A stretch of 64,000 nt of DNA, taken from the NCBI GenBank assembly GCA_023548195.1, contig JAJHZJ010000028.1, positions 3,359,001-3,423,000 on the forward strand, given 5' to 3'. Position numbers and translations under genes: made by a program. Below, in pieces: positions 49,312 to 58,300 of the stretch (its first letter is position 1; the number at the start of each line of letters is the position of its first letter). The stretch comes from Bettongia penicillata ogilbyi (lineage: Eukaryota > Chordata > Mammalia > Diprotodontia > Potoroidae). The notes beneath the pieces were generated by a model that saw only the letters and a program-made list of their open reading frames with translations, did no database searches and was not told the origin of the DNA.

Positions 49312-52300
49312 TCCCTCTGATAGAATATCAGGTTCTTGAAGGCAAGAACTGTTTCTTTTTTTTTTTCTTTGTATCCCATTATCCAATACAGCACATGGCA
49401 CATAGTAAGCCTTTAATAAATGCCTCCACCTTGGGTAATTGTCGGAAATGAACACAATTCGATTCAGCACTTCCTAACAAGATGTTGCTCCAAATGATGA
49501 CAGCAATCAAATAATCAGCAAACATCAAGTCCTAATTGATTGCATGTTTCATCTCATTTGATGAGTCAAATTATGCTCATTTCCCACCTTCACATGAGTG
49601 TCTGAAAGTAAACTCTAGAGCTCACTCCTGTGTCTTGACCTTAGCTACAAATTAAGTATTTACTTCTCATAGTGGTGCCTATAAGGAAGAAAAATTACAA
49701 ACTAGCACATGTTCTCTAAGATCCTATTCTAAGAAACAAAGTGGATAGAGAGATGACCTTGGAATTGCAAAGATGTGGGTTCAAGTTTCACCTGTGACCC
49801 ATATTGTTAATCTATCAGGAACAAGACTCTCAGTCTCGAGCAATTCTCTAAGACTTAGTGGGAGGGAGCCATTAATTGCTATAGCTGAGGAAATTTCTAT
49901 ATTAGAAATCCCCTACACTCATGTAATCACTGATATGACAAAAATACACTTCTCTTCTGGAAAAGCTTGAGGAAGAAATGAGATTGTTGGGTTAAAAAAA
50001 GTTTCCATGGACATTCCTATAAGGTTTCTATCTTTTCCATTAATTAGTCATAACTGCCTTCCCAAAGGTCCCTTTCTGTATTCACTTTCTTCACCATTTT
50101 ATTCCTTTTAGATGTTATAAGATTATAATTGCTGCCCTCCTAGCAATAAGCTTCACATTTTCCAACAGAATACAAGATCTAGGCTTCACCATGTGAACAA
50201 CAGGGGTCCCCAGCTCCATATAAGCATTCAAGGTAATAAATACCTATCAGGTAGAAGACAGGCTTTATTTTATACCACAGATAATGAAGGCAATACAGAG
50301 AACTCACAGGTGTGCATAAACATTTACAGAAGCCATACTATTGTGAAGTAGAATAAGTTTGTCCTCAGCATTCCCTCAGCCCTCTTACCAATGTTTCAAA
50401 CCCTCTTCTGAGCCTCCCTAACTTCTGTCAAAGATCTTTGCAGTCACCTGGACTCACACCCTTAGAGTCATCTTAGACTTTTCACTTTTACTCACTCCAC
50501 ATGGCAGAGGAGTCATTTGTCTATACAGGATCTCTTTCCAATTTCCCCTTCTCTCCACTCATGTAGCCTCTGCCCTAGTTCAGGGTCTCATCAACTCTTA
50601 TCTGGATTTTTGCAATAGCCTACTAATTAGTGTTTCTAGCTAAGGTCTCTCTTCACTCCAACTCATTCCTTACACTGCTACCAAAGTGATTTTTTCCTAA
50701 AATGTAGGTTTGGCAATGTCAACTTTTTACTTGGTAAAATGTAGTGGCTCCCTATTACTTCTAGGATTAAATATAAACTTCTCTGTTATTTAAAACCCTT
50801 CACACCCCATCCTTAACCTACCTTTCCAGTTTTTTATACATTACCTCCTTTCCCACAAGTCAAACTGGTCTTCCTACTGTTGCTCATACTTGGCAGCACC
50901 TCATCTCCCATCTCCATATCTTTGCCGTGGTTGTCTCTTACACTTAATGTGCAGTAACTTCTCACCACCAACTCTTAGAATCTTAAGTTTACTCCAAGAC
51001 TCACCTCAAGTGCCACCTTCTACATGATCCTCTCAAATACTAGTGCTTCCCTTCCAAATCCTTTTATATTTTTGTATGTATCTATTTATATACATGTTGT
51101 CTCTTCAGGATAGATTGTAAGTTCTTTGAGGGCAGGGATTGGATCACTTTTGTATTTGCATACCCGATGCCTTGCAAAGTACTTTACACATGGTAATTAC
51201 CTAATGAATTCTTATTGATTGAGTCATATTTCTTCCTTTTAAAACTTTATTTTTGTGTTTGCAGCAGACCTCAAAGACAAAGGCGAGAAGTACATGAAGA
51301 GACACACAAACAAGGAAGGTATGATTATTCATCCAACATTTATTAATCAGTCAAACATTTATTGAGTACCTACTATGTGCAAGGTATTGTGCTAGGTGCT
51401 GGGGCTCAAGTACAAAGGATAAAATGATCTCAACTTGTATTTTAATGGGGGGGACAAGTACATGTAATATACATATATAACAAATACTGTTATATACATA
51501 TATACATTTATCTTGTTGATAGGACTGTTAAACTAGTAGATGAAGGGAATGCCATGGATATAGTGTACATAGATTTTAGAAAAGCTTTTGACAAAGAATC
51601 TTATACTATTCTTGTAGAGAAGACAGATAATATTCTTATGGATTAGATGTTGATACAAACAGATTTAGAACTGGTTAGATCACTGGGTTCAAAGAATGGT
51701 TTTGAATTGTCCAATGTAGACGTGGCAGGAAGTTTTCTTGTGGAGTATCCAAGGGATCCATGCTTGGCCTTATGCTGTAAAAACACTTTGTTATCAATGA
51801 CTTGGCTATATACATGGATAACATACTCATCAAATTTGTAGATGACACAAGGCTGGCAGTGATTGCTAATATAGTAAATGACAGAGTCCAGATCCAAAAG
51901 GATCTTAAATTAGAGACTAGGTTGAACCCAATAAGAAGAAATTCAACAGGAATAAATGTAAATTCCTTCAATTGAGTACAAAAAATTCAATTTCACAAGT
52001 ATAATATGGTAGAAGTATGAGTAGATGGCAGTTCTGAAAAGGATCTGGGGGTTTTGTAGTTCAGTTATGTCTGACTCTTCATGACCCAGTGGTCTTGTCC
52101 ATGGAATTTTCTTGGCAAAGATACTGGAATAGTTTGCCATTTTCATCTTCAATGTGTCCCCATTTTACAGATGAAAAATTAAAGCAAAGAGCAGTTAAGT
52201 GATTTATTCAGGGTCACACAGTAAGTGTTTGAGGCTGGATTTGAACGCATTGTTGACTCAAAGTCCAGTACTCTGTCCACTGTACCACCTAACTGCCTTG

Positions 52301-55300
52301 AGGGGGACAGGGGTTTTAGTGGAATACAAGCTAAAGATGAGACAGTAGTAGCCTAGACCACACTGACCTATAATCAATCAATCAATATTTATTGTGTGCC
52401 TGCTATGTGCTAGGCACTATGTTAAGCACTAGGGATACAGAAAGAAACAAAAGGTAGTCATTGTCTTCAGGGAGCTTACAATATGATGGGAGAAGGGGAC
52501 AACATACAAACGAATATATACAAAATAAATAAAAATCATTAATAGAGAAAAGACAGTAGAATTAAGAGGAGTCAGAGGAGGCTTCGTGTAGAAGGTAGGA
52601 TACAAAAACGGGCATCATTTCCAGGCACAGGGAGGTGATAGTCTTACTTTACTATGCCTTTATCAGACCTCATCAGAAGTATTGTGTCCAGTTCTGGGCA
52701 CTACAGTTTTAAAAAGGTTTTGATAAACTGCAGTGTGTCCAGAGGAGGACCACTAGCATGAGAAAGGGCCATGAGTCCATGCTGCATGAGGATTGCTTAA
52801 AGGAACTGGTCATGAATACCTTTGAGAAGAGAAAATTCAGGATGTAGTGGGGACAGGAGGGAACAATAGTCAATATCTGAAGGACTATCACATAGAAGGA
52901 GGATTAGTCTTATTCTGTTTGACCTCACTGGGCAGAATCAGAGGCAATGAAGGGGACAGGGAGAATTTCCAAGAGACAAATTTAGACTTGATGTCAGAAA
53001 AAATTTCATTAACAACTAGAGCTTTCCAAAAATGGAATGTGCTTCCTTAAGAGGTGGTGGATCCCAGAGGTTGTACCATCGCTTGATGACTATATGTTAA
53101 GAGTGGGCCTAATGTCTGCACCCTGTTAGTTCAGGTTGGATGCTATAATTTAGATGTGGTACTTAAAAATCATTGAATATGTTTAAAAAAAAAAAGGAAG
53201 TTTACTTTGCCCTATCACAACAAAGATATGCAACAAGAATACCATGGCACTTGGCTTAATGACCTTCCTTGGTCTCCATATGGAAAGACTCTGGTCAGAA
53301 GGGCCAGGGATGGTGACTCAAGGGGTCTTCTGCAGTCTACCAAGTTGAAGGTGCCCAGGCTCTTCGGAGGTAGTCAGGAAGCTTCATCAAGCAAGCAAGG
53401 GTCAATTAAGAACCAAGAAGAATTGTGTTTCCTTTTAGGGAAGACTGAAAGAAGAAAAAGTGAATGACAGAGTCAGGATCCAAAAAGATCTTGACAAGCT
53501 AGCGATTGGGCTGAATTTAATACGATGAAATTCAATAGGAATAAATGTAAAGTCCTTCATTTGGGTACAAATGGAGAAACAGGGAAACCTTGGTCTTACC
53601 ATAATATGTTAAAGTTGGGATTCTTTGAGTATATGATTTGGACAATAATGTCCCTTAGAACTTGGAAACTCTGTGATTATGACCTAAAGTTGATTGTTCT
53701 GGTTATTATTAAGGGTATAGTTCCTATCAAGGATAAATTATTAGATAAAGGAGATGGATTGGAGCCGAATTAATATTAGAAAACAATAGGAGCCTGATGT
53801 GAAGATGGGTCAAGTGACTAATAATTTCTGGGAACACTATTCTGTAAACTGATTTTAGGGTAAGAAGCAATGAAATGAAACCATCTCCCATGGTGCATAT
53901 AAATTAGGATTTTGGCTCTTGTAGATTGGGTCAGACAACTCCCATGAAACTGACCACACAGATGCCACAATATCAAAGTCTCTAGAATCAATATATGGCC
54001 TTCTGTGTCTTCGATCTCTTTTGAACCAAAGTGCAAAAAGAAGCAAGTTCAAAGAGTTGGGGGTGTATGATTTTAATGCTACAAAAATTATGATTTGATT
54101 CAAAGAGGATCTCCCAGACTCTCTGAATAAGGATTATCTCATGGAGGAAGTATTTACTTTTGTTGGCATGAGAAAGGGAAGAGGGAGAAAGGAAGAAAAA
54201 GTCAATGAGGAGGGGAGAAAAGGGAAAAGAGAGAGAACAGAAGAGAAGTAGGGAGAAAGGTAGAGGGAAGAAGGCAAGTAATGAAAGAAAAAGAAGGAAG
54301 GGAAGGGACATGAGGAGACAAGGGAAAGGATAGAAGAAATGGATGGAAGAAAACGGAAGGAGAGAGGATAGGTGGAAAGAAGGAAGGTAAGGGCAGAAGG
54401 AAGGAACAACTGGTCTTTTAAAAAAAAAGTGTAATATACCATCATGATCACTACCCCCCCCTCCCCCCAACACAAGGATTTAGAGAAACTGAAATGGAAT
54501 TTGCTGGATGGGAAGGAAATCTTCAGTTTGTTTTTGATCCACTGACAAAAGAGGGACTGTTATTCAAAGGAATAATCACCACCTCCTTCTTGTGCTAGAG
54601 AAGTCTCAGGAAAAGGGAGACATTAATTCTTGGAGGTGGGCAGGGGAGACAGAGAAGGGGTGGTGATTTGAGTTTAGGTGCTGTGGCCCAAAGGTGGGTG
54701 AAACTGTTATCATTTCTACAGTTACTGGAATAAGCCTGCCTCTCCCTTCTGCCTAATCCACCTTGGAAGAGAATGCCTGAAGCCAATGATTAGAGGGCTG
54801 TCTGCACACGCAGGCCGTTGTAGAACTTTCTGTTTGGGAGAACTAATACCAGATGGTGATTTTACCCATCTCTCATCCTCCCAACCCTATCCAAGAGAGC
54901 TTATGTTAAATCCAAGGCTTACTAATTCTTAGCGGTTCATTTACATTTCTGTTCAATTAGTCTTGAAAGCAGGCATAATACGTGTGGTCAAACACAGGAC
55001 TTTCAGTATTTCATCACTGAGAAAGGAATTCAAAGGAAGAAGCAGTGGCTAGCAGGTTGTATACACACAGAGAATAAGACTAAGAAAGTAGACTGTCAGA
55101 AATTATCAGGGTCTTCCCATGTGGGGGGCTCTGCAGCTAAATGAAAGAGAATCTTGTTGGTTTATATTCCATAACTTTAGGAAAGAGATAAATGAATCCA
55201 GTCACCCTAGACAAAAGATCACCATGAGTAAACAGTTTTAAGGGGTGGGAGGTTTGGTGAATAACAGAAGCCAGAGGAAGCCCCAGTATATTTCTCTTCT

Positions 55301-58300
55301 CTTATACTCTGCAAATGACAGGGACCAGGGAGAAAGCAGAAGGAGAACAGAGCATGGCTAGAAACCACATAAGGGTAGGAGCCAAAGAGAGGGAGTGGAT
55401 GGTTTTTCTCTTCAATCAAACACCTTTATAACCTAGACATCACTATTAAAAAAAAAACTTTCATAAGCATCACTACTGAAAACAAACATGTTTGTCATTT
55501 GTTCAGAAGAAAGGGATGAGAGACTTTATGTTTTCTGTATAGCTCAATATTGAAACGAAGTCCTGACATCACCAAGTCTCCACTGACAAAATCTGAGCAA
55601 CTTCTGAGAATAGATGACCATGACTTCAGCATGAGGCCTGGCTTTGGAGGTATGAAGTTTGTACCTTTGTTGCTTCTCTTTTATCTGTCTACTATTGGTG
55701 AAAAGTTAAGTAAATCTATGTTTTGGAGGGCAGTTAGGGGGTGATTGAGTACTGACCCTGGAGTCAGGATCTGAATTCAAATGTGACCTCAGATACTAGC
55801 TGTATGACCCTAGGGAAGTCACTTCACCCCAACTGCTTTCAAAAAACAAACATAAAAATCTGTCATGAAATTTTTTTTTCTCAAATTATGGTTTGCTGCT
55901 GTTAGACTTAGTGAGTCAGCCAAGTAAGCAGAATTCAATGAGTATCTGTTGAGTGGCATCCTTGTGTTAAATATTTGATTTTAGTCACATAAGGCATTTA
56001 CTATCAGGTGAGATATTGTGGGGCTCAGTGCTCACTCCATCACTCTCTGGATTGGCACAGTTTTGGTTTTTTAATTAGTTTTATTTATTTTGTTAAACAT
56101 TTCCCAATTATGTAAAAAAATTTTTTAAATCATTTAAAAAATTTTGGAGTTCCAAATTCTCCCTCCCCCCTCCTTGAGAAGGCAAGTAATTTGATTTTGA
56201 TTTTTGTGTGAGGTCATGCAAAACATATTTCTACATTAGCCATGTTGCAAAAGAAAACACAAACAAAATAAAACAATAAAGATAAATTTTTCAAAAAGGG
56301 TAAGCTTCAATCTGCATTTAGAGTTCATAAGTTCTCTCTGGAGGTGAATTGCATCATGGGTTCTTTGGAGTTGTCTTGGCTCATTGTACTGATCAGAGCA
56401 ACTGAGTCTTTCACATATATAATGTTGCTGTTATTGTGTACAATGTTCTGCTCACTTCATTTTGCATCAGTTCATATTAGCTTTCCCATGTTTTTCTGAA
56501 ACCATCCTGCTCATCTTATAGCACAATAATATTCCAGTATAATCATAGACTGCAACTTGTTCAGTTATTCCCTAGTTTATGGGCATCAAATCAGTTTCTT
56601 TTCCCTTTCTCTGGGATACAGACTGAGTGGTGACATTGCTGGGTCAAACAGTACATACGGTATTGTGACCCTTTGGGCATAGTTGATTTGTGCAGTTTTC
56701 ATCCATCCTAATTCTTGATAATGACTTCTAAATATGATAAAGCATCACAGCCTACTATGATAACTGTAATCCAAACTATCCCAGTGGAAGGCAGAAGAAG
56801 AAAACTTACCATAATGCCTCCAGACTATTGGGCAGATAGCATAGTACTGTAGAAAGAGCACTGGCTTTAGACTCAAAAGGCCTGGGTTCAAATCTCCCTC
56901 CCCTCTTCCTTTCTCACTACCTGTGTAACTTTGCACAAGTCACCTAACTGTCCTGGGCCTCAATTTCCTCATCTATAAAATAAAGAGGTTGAATAGATGG
57001 TCTGAGGCCCTTTTCAGCTCTAAATCCATGATCCTATCACTAAAGCCTTCTTCATCTGGGAGCCTGGAGCAGGAGTTGTGTATGCATAATTGAGAGCAGA
57101 GTTTGATCAGCTTGGTCTAATTAAATAGGGAGTGGGGGTGGGGGTGTAGGTGGTAAAGCCCTACAGCAAATAATTGACTAGAGCCCAGGGTTGCAAAGCT
57201 CTCTCAGGTCAGGCTGTAGCCAGCTGGGTTATAGCGCCCGTGTGCCTTCTCCATGTCACCAGATGATTTCACCCAAGGTATGATTATCTTACTTTGTCTG
57301 CCTCTCTGGTTCAGGTCAGGGACAACTAGGTGGTGAAGTAGATAGTGCACTGGTTCTGGAGTCGGGAAGACCTGAGTTCAAATCCAGACTCAGATACTTA
57401 TTATCTGGGTGACCCTGAGCTTACACATATTTACCTCAGTTTCCTCATCTGTTAAATGAGCTGGAGAAGGAACTAGCAAACCACCCCAGTATCTTTGCCA
57501 AGAAAATCCCAAATGGGATCACAAAACGTCCCACACGGCTGAATGACTGAATGACACCGATGAGCTCAGGTCTCTCTGCTCCTTCGAAGGAGGAGCACTT
57601 ATAGTCCTAGCTTTGTCCTCTGGGAGTTCTAATTGTGATCTTTCCCAGGGTTTTTATATTTTGTGGCTACCCTTTAAGGTTTGAGTAAGGAGAAAACTTA
57701 TGTAAATACATTCTTATTGGCTGTATATGTTAGAGATTCTATAGTCCAAGAAGCAAAGAAAAATGAAACGGCTCCAAACTTCACCAGTTGGTCGAGTGGT
57801 TAATTAATTGCCCTTCACTTCAATTCCATCTTCAGTAATAAAGAAAACACCTTAAATTTAAGAAAAGGATTTGCCTAGAAAGCTGTCCAAATGTTGGTAA
57901 GGCCCTACCCACACAGTCTCCAGTGGATTTACTTAATGGACTCTTGGGCATTTACTAGGAAGTGCTATCCTCTCATGGCTAGGTTGGATTGGATTGGATT
58001 GGAGATCATACATTTAGAGAGGAAAGTCAAATTTGAGCTGGAAGTTAGAGGTCATCCAGCCAAATTCCCTCAGTGTAGAGATGAAGACATTGAGGTTCAC
58101 AGCAGTAATGATAATAAATAGGATAATAGATTTAGAAATTGATGTGACATCCAGTCCAGGGGTTCTTAACCTGACATCTGTGAATGTTAAAAAAAATTTT
58201 GATAATTATATTTCAGTTTTCTTTTGGCATCCTATGTATATTGTTTTACGAATTTAAAAACATTATTCTGAGAAGGGTTTCACCAGACTATCAAAGGGAT

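Larger units (their letters stand above)
26759..51267 (+). other. GABRR1: GABRR1 intron 1
   Basis: A 24.5-kb intron bounded by gtaagtac and tttgcagcag. It holds the repeats listed separately. Stretches with no recognisable content include 26800-27120, 32480-33180, 37370-37780, 37930-38740, 41600-42390, 43600-44240, 47640-48310 and 49440-50390. Confidence 0.9.

Noticed and set aside
53988..54475. 161- and 113-codon minus-strand open frames
   Set aside because: They are the pyrimidine strand of a polypurine tract, giving Ser/Leu/Phe/Pro-rich nonsense.
57780..57830. tRNA-like string (ttggtcgagtggttaa)
   Set aside because: Resembles the 5' part of a tRNA but no T-arm or B box follows at the right distance.
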